Source: an uncultured Chryseobacterium sp. (GTDB taxonomy: Bacteria > Bacteroidota > Bacteroidia > Flavobacteriales > Weeksellaceae). Taken from it: a stretch of 64,000 nucleotides of DNA. The notes under the pieces were generated by a model, which searched no databases, was not told the origin of the DNA, and saw only the letters and a program-made list of their open reading frames with translations. A program made the position numbers and the translations under genes. Positions 26,044 through 34,479 of this stretch are shown piece by piece (position 1 is the first letter of the stretch; the number at the start of each line of letters is the position of its first letter). The DNA lies in the NCBI GenBank assembly GCA_913778085.1, contig CAJYXJ010000014.1, positions 1 to 64,000 of the forward strand. The letters run 5' to 3'.

Positions 26044-26384
26044 AAACAAAGATATTAGACTACATAGGAATTTCCGCAGCAGTATTATGCCTGATCCACT
26101 GCATTATATTCCCTCTACTGATGATTATTCCACTGGGAATATCGCACAGTCCGATCATTGATTTACTTTTTATGATGGTAGGTGCAATAGTCGTCTTCAG
26201 AATTACGAAAACCACCGAATCCGTTCTGCTGAAAGTTTTCTTTTGGGCTTCTATTACACTGATTGCCATTTCCATAGGACTGGATCTTATATTTAATGTC
26301 CATTCAGAACTGATATTTATTGGAGCTGCAGGACTAATCATCGCCCATATTATCAATTTTAAAAATCACAAGCATTCGGCATAA
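26040..26384 (+). CDS. MerC-domain membrane protein
   Basis: A 114-aa protein with four predicted membrane segments. The first carries the MerC-type Cys motif (AAVLCLIHCIIFPLLM, with the CxxHC pattern near residues 17-21). It ends in a short His-rich tail (FKNHKHSA). The family transports or binds thiophilic metals (mercury in the original system), but chromosomal Bacteroidota members without a mer operon probably act in zinc or copper handling. No merA or merR is nearby. The leader after the promoter is long (~90 nt) and contains the possible fur relic. Confidence 0.8.
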   Translation: MKTKILDYIGISAAVLCLIHCIIFPLLMIIPLGISHSPIIDLLFMMVGAIVVFRITKTTESVLLKVFFWASITLIAISIGLDLIFNVHSELIFIGAAGLIIAHIINFKNHKHSA

Positions 26385-26582
26385 CTCGTTCCGGCGATAT
26401 TTAATACGTAACGGAATGTAAACCTTTTATGAGCTGTTTTACTTTATCCCAATTTTACAGGAATAGAAAAGGTTAAATTTTTTAATATAAAAGTCCACTA
26501 TACGGAAACCCGTAAAAACCTCTCTTTAAATATCCATAGCTTTAGGAAAGAAAAAATTATTAATCAAAAACATGATCATTTT

Positions 26583-26753
26583 ATGGGATGGAGTTACAGA
26601 AAAAGAGTGAAACTGATGCCCGGTATTCGGCTGAACATCAGCCATAAAGGAATAAATACCACCCTAGGCAAACGGAACGCCGGAATAAATTTCAGTTCGA
26701 AAGGCACACGGATAAACAATAGCTGGGTCAGTCTTTTTAAAAAACTGTTTTAA
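26583..26753 (+). CDS. DUF4236 small protein
   Basis: A 56-aa ORF reading MGWSYRKRVKLMPGIRLNIS, then HKGINTTLGKRNAGINFS and KGTRINNSWVSLFKKLF. This is the DUF4236 pattern (MGFxxRKxxKxxPGxRxNxSxxGxxxSxG...). Function is unknown; the domain is usually found at the N-terminus of larger membrane-linked proteins or alone, as here. A hairpin follows. Confidence 0.75.
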   Translation: MGWSYRKRVKLMPGIRLNISHKGINTTLGKRNAGINFSSKGTRINNSWVSLFKKLF

Positions 26754-26770
26754 TTTTGATTTAATTTGAG

Positions 26771-26803
26771 AAAGGCCGTTTCAGATCTTATAACGGCCTT
26801 TTA
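26771..26803. terminator. Bidirectional terminator between DUF4236 and the 600-aa gene
   Basis: AAAGGCCGTT and AACGGCCTTTT pair around TCAGATCTTAT. T-rich sequence follows on the plus side and A-rich sequence precedes it, so it can serve both converging genes. Confidence 0.6.
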
Positions 26804-26837
26804 ATAATTCCTGATTTTTAACGTTTACAGCTGTTAA

Positions 26838-28640
26838 TTAAACTTTTTCGGGAATTTCAATTTCGGATAATATTAGTCTGTTATCACTTAATTGTCGCAT
26901 AATATTTAAATCTGAGGTAAAAAATTCCGTTTTGAGGAAAAGCTCCTGATAATATTCGATCCCTTTCAGAAGGTTTTCTTTAAAAGTCATCCATTTTTTT
27001 ATCTGGGAATTCGTTAATGCTCCGGAAAAATCTGCCATTTCTTTTTTAAGGTGGTCGATATACATTTTTAGCTCATTAATAAACATATGCGGCCGGTCTG
27101 TAACCCCCAGAATATTGCCGTTGCCATAAATGTGGCGTACCATCTCGAAAAGAGAAACTTCTTTGTTGAAATACGCAAGATTCGGTCCCGGACAGATCAC
27201 TACACCCTGTTTTTCGCCTTTGATCTCAAGGTTGTTTTCAAGGTAAGCAGAATTCACCAGCCCTACACAAAGACAGGCCTTCTCAATAATAAAGTCTCTC
27301 TTTTTCTCAAAAAGTTCAGGAGAAATCTCTTCTTTTTCCTTGTCAAGCTCTGCAAATTGTATATCCTGATATTTTTTGGAAGCCGTGCAGATTCCTTCTT
27401 CGGAATATTCTCTGTTCAAAGCCAGTAGCTTCTTCGGACATGAGCTTCCGAAACGGCTTTTCTTATACTTTTCCCGTCGGATAAGCTCATTGGAAGTTCC
27501 TTTTACCGTATTGAAAGGCACACCAAGCGGCGACAGGTGACTCAGATAAAAATCGTTTTCTTCAGAGACAGCCAGCAGTTTTCTGGTTTCATCATCAACG
27601 CAGGTTGCTTCCGGTACCAGCAGAAACGGGGATCCCCACCCTACACTTTCGACGGCGTATTGCTTAATCAGGAAATCATGCTCTTCTGCGGTTCCTACTC
27701 CGCCCTGGACGGTGATATTAAGGTGCAGTGGTTCTGCAATACAATGTTTCCCTTTTTCTTTCAGCGCTTTTACCATCAGTAAATGGGCAGATTGTATAAG
27801 TTCCGTTTTTCTCAGTTTAAACTCTTCCATAATCGGCCCTAACAGCAGGCCTTCTGTCGCAAAGGCGTGTCCGCCGCAGTTCAGTCCGGATTCCACCCGA
27901 TATTCCGAAACCCAGAGTCCCTTTTTGGCCAGGAAATTTCCCTGGATCATCGCCGACCGGAAATCACTTACCTTTAGGATGATCTTCTTCTTTAAGATTC
28001 TGTCTCTATCGGGAAAAAAATCGTCGAATTCTTCCAGGTAGCTGTATAACCGCGGATTCATGCCTGCTGAAAGCACGACAGAAGAAGATAATTTGCTATT
28101 GGCAAAACCCCTTAATGAAGCATGGGCATCATTATATATAACGGGAAGCGGCTTATGGTCACGGAAGTTCTCCTTATCCACCTTCGTCATAATATTAACA
28201 TCGATATTTCCCCTGACGAAATACTCATCGATGAAACCTTTAAGGGATGAAGAAATACCGCTCTTACAGCTCAAGAATTGCTGAAGTCCTTCTTTTAGCT
28301 TGGAAGTATTGGGAAGCATGTCCGTAAAGTTCTTTAAAGCCGTACTGTTACTGGAAATTTCTTCCTTGAAAGCTTCAAACTTTTCCTGCACAATGTCTTC
28401 CATCATGTTGAGATATTCAGTGATGCGCCTGGCGCGGTAATCCTCCGTCTTCGTTGAAATACGCGGATAATTCAGGCTGAATTTTTTACTGTAAAAATTT
28501 TTCATTTTTTCTACAATCTCATCATCGATTATAGAAACTACGGATGAAATACCGTATTGCGCGACACGGATAGGGCTGTCTATCGTGTACGCCAATCCCA
28601 TTACAGGAATGTGGAAATTGTGTAAAGGTTTGTTGTTCAT
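26838..28640 (-). CDS. Conserved 600-aa protein of unknown function, possibly TIM-barrel-like
   Basis: A cytoplasmic 600-aa protein without a signal peptide. The N-terminus (FHIPVMGLAYTIDSPIRVAQYGISSVVSI) and the middle (NITVQGGVGTAEEHDFLIKQ, then VGWGSPFLLVPEATCVDD) resemble FMN-dependent TIM-barrel enzymes of the nitronate monooxygenase/PfaD type, but the match is by eye and weak. Cys-containing stretches (GLNCGGHAF, RFGSSCPKK, KACLCVG) could bind metal. It is divergent from a FabH-like synthase, which suggests a lipid or secondary-metabolite role. The function is not recognised. Confidence 0.4.
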   Translation of the reverse strand: MNNKPLHNFHIPVMGLAYTIDSPIRVAQYGISSVVSIIDDEIVEKMKNFYSKKFSLNYPRISTKTEDYRARRITEYLNMMEDIVQEKFEAFKEEISSNSTALKNFTDMLPNTSKLKEGLQQFLSCKSGISSSLKGFIDEYFVRGNIDVNIMTKVDKENFRDHKPLPVIYNDAHASLRGFANSKLSSSVVLSAGMNPRLYSYLEEFDDFFPDRDRILKKKIILKVSDFRSAMIQGNFLAKKGLWVSEYRVESGLNCGGHAFATEGLLLGPIMEEFKLRKTELIQSAHLLMVKALKEKGKHCIAEPLHLNITVQGGVGTAEEHDFLIKQYAVESVGWGSPFLLVPEATCVDDETRKLLAVSEENDFYLSHLSPLGVPFNTVKGTSNELIRREKYKKSRFGSSCPKKLLALNREYSEEGICTASKKYQDIQFAELDKEKEEISPELFEKKRDFIIEKACLCVGLVNSAYLENNLEIKGEKQGVVICPGPNLAYFNKEVSLFEMVRHIYGNGNILGVTDRPHMFINELKMYIDHLKKEMADFSGALTNSQIKKWMTFKENLLKGIEYYQELFLKTEFFTSDLNIMRQLSDNRLILSEIEIPEKV

Positions 28641-28694
28641 TGTTACATGAATTAAATTATGACCTCTAAATTCCCATCAACTGATTCACTGCCG

Positions 28695-28702
28695 CAAAAA
28701 TA
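28695..28702 (-). promoter_or_regulatory. -7 element of the 600-aa gene
   Basis: The minus strand reads TATTTTTG, 54 nt before the ATG at 28640. A TTTG on the minus strand at 28725-28728 gives a 22-bp spacer. The rest of the 301-bp divergent region (28641-28941) also holds the FabH-like gene's promoter but shows nothing more. Confidence 0.5.
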
Positions 28703-28941
28703 CCGGTTTAAAACCAATTATGTAACAAATAACAAATATTTCTTTTAAACAGGATGAAAAATAAGACTCTCATACTTTTTTAATCTCCGGATCAATAGAT
28801 TTTTCATGAAAGATATTTCTTCAAATTCATTATGCAAATCCTTATTAATTTTCCGTAAAATCCATTGAAAAATATAATTTCCGTTTTATTATCATTACAT
28901 TTACATATTATTCAACCAATCAGTGCAAAAAAGACAAATGT

Positions 28942-30000
28942 ATGACAAGTAAAATCACCGGTACAGGAAACTATATTCCTTCCGAAACCATTACCAATCT
29001 GTTTTTCGACAAACACGTCTTCATGAGTGAGGACGGTGCGCTTCTAAAGGAAGACAACGCTTCCATTACCAGCAAGCTGCAGAAAATTACAGGCATTGAA
29101 GAAAGAAGATACGCAGGGCACGAACAGGTAACTTCCGATCTCGGACTAATTGCAGCACAGGCTGCGATAGAAAATTCCGGAATAGATCCTGAGACGCTGG
29201 ACTACATTATTTTTGCGCATAATTTTGGCGATGTACGGTCGGGAACGGTGCAATCGGATACGGTTCCCAGTCTTGCTGCCAGAGTAAAGCACCTGTTGAA
29301 AATAAAAAATAATTTCTGTGTGGCCTATGATGTGCTGTTCGGCTGTCCGGGATGGATCGAAGGCGTTATTCAGGGGCATGCCTTTATAAAATCAGGAATG
29401 GCTGAAAAGTGTCTGGTGATAGGAGCGGAAACCCTTTCCCGTGTGGTCGATATTCATGACAGGGACAGCATGATCTATGCCGATGGAGCCGGAGCGGTCA
29501 TTCTGGAAAGCAGTGATGACGGATCTGGAATTCTGTCTCATTTATCTGCTTCTTATACCTTTAAAGAAAAAGATTACCTGTATTTCGGAAAATCCTATAA
29601 CAACGAGAGCTGCCCGGACACCAGGTATATTAAAATGGACGGCAGAAAGATTTATGAATTTGCCTTGGTACATGTACCCGAAGCCATGAAACAGTGCCTG
29701 GATAAAAGCGGATATCCGATCGATCAGCTCAATAAGATTATCATTCACCAGGCTAATGAAAAGATGGATGAAGCCATCGTACAACGTTTCTACCAATTAT
29801 ATGGAGCCACAGCACCTGCAGACATTATGCCGATGGTCATCAATAAACTCGGAAACAGCAGCGTAGCTACAATCCCTTCCCTGCTCACTATGATTCTCAA
29901 AAATGAACTGGAAAATCATTCGATTAAAAAAGATGATGTTGTACTTTTTGCGTCGGTCGGCGCTGGTATGAACATTAATGCCATAGTTTATAAATTTTAA
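28942..30000 (+). CDS. Beta-ketoacyl-ACP synthase III (FabH-like)
   Basis: A 352-aa thiolase-fold enzyme. The catalytic triad can be seen: Cys in VLFGCPGWIEGVIQG, His in IIHQANEKMDEAIV and Asn in NKLGNSSVATIPSLL. It also has EERRYA and the GAGAVILESSDD loop. FabH condenses acetyl-CoA with malonyl-ACP to start fatty acid synthesis. This protein differs from housekeeping FabH around the Cys (DVLFGCPGW rather than the usual AACAGF), and it is not in a fab cluster. It may therefore be an alternative or specialised starter-unit enzyme. Confidence 0.85.
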   Translation: MTSKITGTGNYIPSETITNLFFDKHVFMSEDGALLKEDNASITSKLQKITGIEERRYAGHEQVTSDLGLIAAQAAIENSGIDPETLDYIIFAHNFGDVRSGTVQSDTVPSLAARVKHLLKIKNNFCVAYDVLFGCPGWIEGVIQGHAFIKSGMAEKCLVIGAETLSRVVDIHDRDSMIYADGAGAVILESSDDGSGILSHLSASYTFKEKDYLYFGKSYNNESCPDTRYIKMDGRKIYEFALVHVPEAMKQCLDKSGYPIDQLNKIIIHQANEKMDEAIVQRFYQLYGATAPADIMPMVINKLGNSSVATIPSLLTMILKNELENHSIKKDDVVLFASVGAGMNINAIVYKF

Positions 30001-30003
30001 ACT

Positions 30004-30044
30004 AAAGCCGGAATCAGTGTAGTGCTGATTCCGGCTTTGCATTT
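30004..30044 (+). terminator. Terminator of the FabH-like gene
   Basis: AAAGCCGGAATCAG and CTGATTCCGGCTTT form a perfect 14-bp stem with a 7-nt loop, followed by a T-rich run. Confidence 0.85.
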
Positions 30045-30176
30045 TCTTTTCAGGGCATTCATCAAGATTAAAAATCTTTCGTTTTAAGCTTTGATGGCCT
30101 CACCTATTTAGAAATATAAAAACTGATTTTTAAATATCTTTATGCCTTCTGTTTTTAGGATTTTACAGAAAACTGT

Positions 30177-31181
30177 CTAACTTGCCTGACTTTTTGAAGA
30201 ATACTTTGATTTTAAAAATAGGTAAGTAAGTCCCAATCCGAGTCCGGTGAGCAAAGCAATTTTCGTTTTTCTGGAAGGAACGGGAAGAATGGTTTCCCCG
30301 TAGATACGGTGCGGTGAAGATGATGGCTGCAAGACATTTCCAGAATCGGAAGGTGCTTTTTTCAGCTTCATCATTAGCCTCATTCCGGCAGAGGCGGTAT
30401 TGATTACCGGTTTAGGGAAAAATTTATACATTCCGGTGAGCACTCGGGACATCACATCCGGAAACATCTCTTTACGCGGGTTTTTAGCCAGCTCCACCAT
30501 CTTGGCAGCCGTATCCCTCGGGTCAGCCGCAAACGGAGGAATTTTAAAATCCAGTCCGGAATATTTTGCCGAATGCATATTTCCGGTAGAACGCTGGATC
30601 TGAGGGTACATATTGCAGATATAGACTTCCGGAAAATCTGAAATTTCACCGTGCAGACATTCCATCATCCCCCGGATTCCAAACTTCGTCGCTGAATATA
30701 CCGCGCTGTAAGGAGCCGGCATAAATCCACCGATTGAAATATTGTTGATTAAAATTCCGTCATTCTGCTTTTTAAAAACAGGCAGCACACTGTAGGCTCC
30801 ATGCATATAACCGAAAAGGTTGGTCCGGATGACCTGCTCATTCAAATCCATCGGAATATCTTCAAATTTCCCGCTGGCCATTACACCGGCATTATTGATC
30901 CAGATATCAATCCGTCCGTTGAACTGAAGGGCTTTATTCGCAAGGTTCTGGACCTCGCTGGCAATAGAAACATCCGTAGGCACAGCCATTGCCGAAACGC
31001 CGAGGTCGTGGCATAAAGCAACGGTTTCTTCCAGGGCTTCCTTCCCTCTGGCCGCTACAACAATATTACAGCCTTCAAGGGCAAAGGCCTCAGCAGCAGC
31101 TCTTCCTACGCCGCTGCTGCCTCCGGTAATAACCACCGTTTTTCCCTTTAGGATATGTTCTGATTGATCTTTTGATTCCAT
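30177..31181 (-). CDS. SDR-family oxidoreductase with C-terminal membrane anchor
   Basis: A 334-aa short-chain dehydrogenase. The NAD(P) motif is VITGGSSGVGRAAAEAFA (about 16-33), with NNAGVMASG, the catalytic Ser region INNISIGGF, and the active-site YSAVYSATKFGIRG (YxxxK). The SDR core ends near 250. The last ~80 residues are an extension with a hydrophobic helix (LTGLGLGLTYLFL) and a basic tail, so it is probably membrane-tethered. Substrate unknown. Confidence 0.85.
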   Translation of the reverse strand: MESKDQSEHILKGKTVVITGGSSGVGRAAAEAFALEGCNIVVAARGKEALEETVALCHDLGVSAMAVPTDVSIASEVQNLANKALQFNGRIDIWINNAGVMASGKFEDIPMDLNEQVIRTNLFGYMHGAYSVLPVFKKQNDGILINNISIGGFMPAPYSAVYSATKFGIRGMMECLHGEISDFPEVYICNMYPQIQRSTGNMHSAKYSGLDFKIPPFAADPRDTAAKMVELAKNPRKEMFPDVMSRVLTGMYKFFPKPVINTASAGMRLMMKLKKAPSDSGNVLQPSSSPHRIYGETILPVPSRKTKIALLTGLGLGLTYLFLKSKYSSKSQAS

Positions 31182-31318
31182 TTTGTGATTGGTTTTTTTT
31201 GATTAATAATCTAAAACCTACCTATTTTTATGCCAATAAACTCTTTATAAAGACTTTTAGAGTTTATATTATCTTATGAATTTTCTTTAGATTTCAATAA
31301 AACTTTCGGATCTAGGGT

Positions 31319-32947
31319 TTAAAATATATAATCCGTGCTTAGGAAATGGGAATCATGATCACGGACAATGGTATTCAGCAGGTTTTTATTGGAATCCGTA
31401 ATTTTGGCAGCGACCAGTGATCGTATCGAGAACGAACGCAACGCATCAAAAACGGATAACGTACCTTCCGCACTGTCTTTTCTTCCGGTGAACGGAAATA
31501 CATCCGGACCGCGCTGGGCCTGGCAGTTGATATTTACACGGCTTACCAGATTCACAAACGGATCAATCAGCCTTGAAACTTCCATCGGATCTTCACTGAA
31601 AATGCTTACCTGCATCCCGTGTGAAGCATGCACCTGGTAATCGATAGGCTCTTCGATATTATCAAACGGAACTACCGGAATTACCGGACCAAACTGCTCT
31701 TCATGATACAGCTTCATTTCGCTGTTGACAGGATATACCACTGCCGGAAAAACAAAGGATTCTTCAGTAAAGCCGCCCTGTTCATTCAGGACTTGTGCAC
31801 CTTTCGCTACCGCATCATCAATACATTCTTTAAGATACGACGGTTTATTGTGTTCCGGCAACGGCGTGATCTTCACATCTTTTTCCCACGGAAGACCGGC
31901 CTTCATGGAAGCTACTGCTTCCGTTAACTTTCGGGTAAATTCTTCTGCTATATCTCTCTGAACGAAAATCAGCTTCAATGCCGTACAACGCTGCCCGTTA
32001 AATGAAAGTGCACCTAAAATACATTCGTTCACCGCCACATCAAGATTCGCATGCTTGGTAACGATCGCCGCATTTTTTGCATCAAGACTCAGGATCGCCC
32101 GTAAACGGTTTACCTTGGGATGAAGCTTTTTTAGTCCGTTGGCTACTTTACTCGAACCTATAAACGCCAGGACATTTACCTTACCGCTTTCCATGATTGG
32201 CGTAATAATGTCCGCTCCTTTGCCGTATAAAGTATTAACGGTCCCCGGCGGAAAGGCTTCCTTAAATGCCTTTAACAGAGGATAATGTGCAAGAACACCA
32301 TGCTTCGGAAGCTTGAACAGGATCGTATTTCCCATGATCAGGGCAGGAATCAGGGTGGTGAAAATTTCATTTAAAGGATAATTAAATGGCCCCATGCTCA
32401 ATACAACACCGAGCGGCGCTCTTCTGATCTGCGCAATGGTACCTTCTGCCTGCTGAAACCTGGAGGATTCCCGGTCGAGGTCTTTCAGGGCATCGATGGT
32501 CTGGTTGATGTAATCCACTGTCCGGTCGAATTCTTTGGTGGAATCTGCAAGGGTCTTTCCGATTTCCCACATCAGCAGCCTGATAATCAAATCACGTTCT
32601 TTGATCATTAGGTAAACAAACTTCTGCATACACTTGATCCTTCCTTCTACCGACATGGTTGGCCACTCTCCCAGTCCATTGTCATAAGCCTTTACACATG
32701 CCTCAAGAACCTTCATGGCATCATCGGGACCGATATTCGGAATACTTCCCAATAATTTCCGCTCGAGTCCGTTTTCGGTACGGATGCAGACCGGCGAGTA
32801 AATTTCCTGCACCTCCCCGTTCCATGTTACTAATTCTCCATTTAAAAGATATTCCCGCTGATGGATTTCGGGTACTTTATATTCTTCTGGAATTTCGTTT
32901 TCAGATTTAAATATTTCGTGAGATGAAGGATTGTTTTGTGAATTCAT
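31319..32947 (-). CDS. gapN: NADP-dependent glyceraldehyde-3-phosphate dehydrogenase (non-phosphorylating)
   Basis: A 542-aa aldehyde dehydrogenase family enzyme. It oxidises glyceraldehyde 3-phosphate directly to 3-phosphoglycerate with NADP+, giving NADPH without ATP. Family hallmarks are GPFNYPLNEIFTTLIPAL, TILFKLPKHGVLAHYP, the catalytic Glu region LSLDAKNAAIV and the catalytic Cys in FNGQRCTALKLIF. FTGRKDSAEGTLSVFDAL near the C-terminus is typical of the GapN group. It is 13% longer than streptococcal GapN, mostly at the N-terminus. GapN is the most likely substrate class, but other ALDH roles cannot be excluded. Confidence 0.82.
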   Translation of the reverse strand: MNSQNNPSSHEIFKSENEIPEEYKVPEIHQREYLLNGELVTWNGEVQEIYSPVCIRTENGLERKLLGSIPNIGPDDAMKVLEACVKAYDNGLGEWPTMSVEGRIKCMQKFVYLMIKERDLIIRLLMWEIGKTLADSTKEFDRTVDYINQTIDALKDLDRESSRFQQAEGTIAQIRRAPLGVVLSMGPFNYPLNEIFTTLIPALIMGNTILFKLPKHGVLAHYPLLKAFKEAFPPGTVNTLYGKGADIITPIMESGKVNVLAFIGSSKVANGLKKLHPKVNRLRAILSLDAKNAAIVTKHANLDVAVNECILGALSFNGQRCTALKLIFVQRDIAEEFTRKLTEAVASMKAGLPWEKDVKITPLPEHNKPSYLKECIDDAVAKGAQVLNEQGGFTEESFVFPAVVYPVNSEMKLYHEEQFGPVIPVVPFDNIEEPIDYQVHASHGMQVSIFSEDPMEVSRLIDPFVNLVSRVNINCQAQRGPDVFPFTGRKDSAEGTLSVFDALRSFSIRSLVAAKITDSNKNLLNTIVRDHDSHFLSTDYIF

Positions 32948-33078
32948 AATTTTTTTATTTTAATAGTCTGATAGGATTTGAATATTAAAGGTAATTCTAA
33001 AATCTGACTTTAAAAAATGAGAGGTCATAGATTTATTCTATTTAAAAAAAGTTTAACATGACAGAACATGAAAAAGAA

Positions 33079-33086
33079 TAATTTTG
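33079..33086 (+). promoter_or_regulatory. -7 element of the thiol peroxidase gene
   Basis: TAATTTTG matches TAnnTTTG 15 nt before the ATG at 33102. It covers the TTG at 33084, so that codon cannot be the translation start. Confidence 0.55.
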
Positions 33087-33101
33087 CTTAAAAATCATTC
33101 T

Positions 33102-33674
33102 ATGTATACAAAATTTGCTTTCAGCTTCATTTTATTCTTTTCCGCCTTTGTTTTTGCCCAGAATTCCAGAACGGCCAATACCGTAATGGCAGGCGGAAAA
33201 CCGGTTCATACCTACGCCAAATTACCGGCAGTAGATAAACCGGCTCCAAAATTTACACTTACGGACATTACGATGAAAGATCAGACTTTGGATGCTTATA
33301 AAGGAAAATATTTAATTCTTAATATATTTCCGAGTGTTGATACTGGCGTTTGTTCCGCATCCGTACGTCATTTTAATGAAGATGCAGCCAATATTCCCAA
33401 TACGGTGGTATTGTGCATTTCCAAAGATCTGCCGTTTGCCCAGAAAAGATTCTGTGGCGCAGAAGGAATTAAAAACGTGGTAATGCTTTCGGATTTCCGA
33501 TCGGATTTCGGGAAAATATATGGAGTCGAAATTACGGATTCCGCGATGAAAGGACTTTTGAGCAGAGCGGTTGTGGTGATCGATCCTTCAGGAAAGATAA
33601 TTTATGAGGAGCAGGTTGCAGATATTTCCCATGAGCCGAATTATGATGCAGCTATAGGCGCAGTAAAAAAATAG
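33102..33674 (+). CDS. tpx: Exported thiol peroxidase (Tpx-type peroxiredoxin)
   Basis: A 190-aa protein with a signal peptide (MYTKFAFSFILFFSAFVFAQ), so unlike E. coli Tpx the mature enzyme should be periplasmic. The peroxiredoxin core has the peroxidatic Cys in FPSVDTGVCSASVRHF and the second Cys in QKRFCGAEGIKN, spaced as in Tpx, with SRAVVVIDPSGKI and YDAAIGAVKK at the end. It reduces hydroperoxides using a thioredoxin-like donor. A strong hairpin follows. Confidence 0.88.
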   Translation: MYTKFAFSFILFFSAFVFAQNSRTANTVMAGGKPVHTYAKLPAVDKPAPKFTLTDITMKDQTLDAYKGKYLILNIFPSVDTGVCSASVRHFNEDAANIPNTVVLCISKDLPFAQKRFCGAEGIKNVVMLSDFRSDFGKIYGVEITDSAMKGLLSRAVVVIDPSGKIIYEEQVADISHEPNYDAAIGAVKK

Positions 33675-33687
33675 ATCGCTTGTTATG

Positions 33688-33716
33688 AGAGACCGTGTAA
33701 AACGGTCTCTTTTTAT
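33688..33716 (+). terminator. Terminator of the thiol peroxidase gene
   Basis: AGAGACCGT and ACGGTCTCT form a 9-bp stem with a GTAAA loop, followed by TTTTTATTT. Confidence 0.85.
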
Positions 33717-33750
33717 TTAACTCACATCTATTAATTTTTTAAGTAAAAAT

Positions 33751-34476
33751 TTACTTTCTTTTTGTTTTGTTGTTTTTTGTTGTAACCAAAATTACTCCAT
33801 GAATTGCTTTTGCACCATATAAAGCAGTTGCATCCTTTCCTTTTAGAATATTCAGGGTTTCTATGGATTGGGGATCTGTTTCTTCAAGGACTTTTAAAGG
33901 GACTACCTTCTGGTCGACAATCAAAAGCGGCTCTCCTGAGCTCCCGGAAACAAGGCTGCCGCCACCAATCCTGATCGCATTATTTGAATCTTTAGATGGC
34001 GAATTCACCGTAACAACCTTCATCTGTTCAGCCAGCGTACTGCTTTTATCTTCTTGCTTCGCATTAATAACGTCTCCCGGAACAACCGTCCCCAGCCCGG
34101 TAACCATCGACTTTTTAACTGATTTGTAACCGGTCACCACTACTTCCTGCAGGTCTTCTGTCTTTGTAGAATCCTGAGCAGTCGTCTGTTGTGCCTTTAC
34201 AGCGATCAATCCTCCTGCCGTCAGCATAAATCCCGCTGCAAACTTCATAAAAACGGAATTAATATCGGAATACAGAAGATTGCGGTTGAGCTGTACGGTA
34301 TTGAAACGACCGCAGATATTATCTTCCGGACGCGAAAAAGCTTTCAGCACTTCCCGGTCCGAAGATGCCGTAAAATCTCTCACGGTTTTAGAGCATACGG
34401 AACAGAATCTTCCTTTTTCATCAGGGATCATGCCCTCCCAGTTCTCGTGGCACGGATTGGATACTATAATTTTCAT
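33751..34476 (-). CDS. CHENW-motif protein with TonB-plug-like C-terminal domain
   Basis: A 241-aa protein. The N-terminus has a Cys-rich knuckle, PCHENWEGMIPDEKGRFC then SVCSKTVRDFT, with three Cys and a His that could bind zinc. It is followed by a predicted membrane helix (FAAGFMLTAGGLIAV) and a TonB-dependent-receptor plug-like domain (QEVVVTGY ... GEPLLIVDQKVVP ... ILKGKDATALYGAKAIHGVILVTT in pieces). There is no barrel. Such plug-only proteins are common in Bacteroidota, but their role is not established. It lies 3 bp downstream of a paralogue, so the two are co-transcribed. Confidence 0.6.
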   Translation of the reverse strand: MKIIVSNPCHENWEGMIPDEKGRFCSVCSKTVRDFTASSDREVLKAFSRPEDNICGRFNTVQLNRNLLYSDINSVFMKFAAGFMLTAGGLIAVKAQQTTAQDSTKTEDLQEVVVTGYKSVKKSMVTGLGTVVPGDVINAKQEDKSSTLAEQMKVVTVNSPSKDSNNAIRIGGGSLVSGSSGEPLLIVDQKVVPLKVLEETDPQSIETLNILKGKDATALYGAKAIHGVILVTTKNNKTKRK

Positions 34477-34479
34477 AGA

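Noticed and set aside
26040-26384. A mercury-resistance operon
   Set aside because: A lone MerC-domain gene has no merA, merR, merT or merP beside it.
33084-33101. TTG start for the thiol peroxidase
   Set aside because: The TTG is part of the -7 element TAATTTTG, so it precedes the transcription start.
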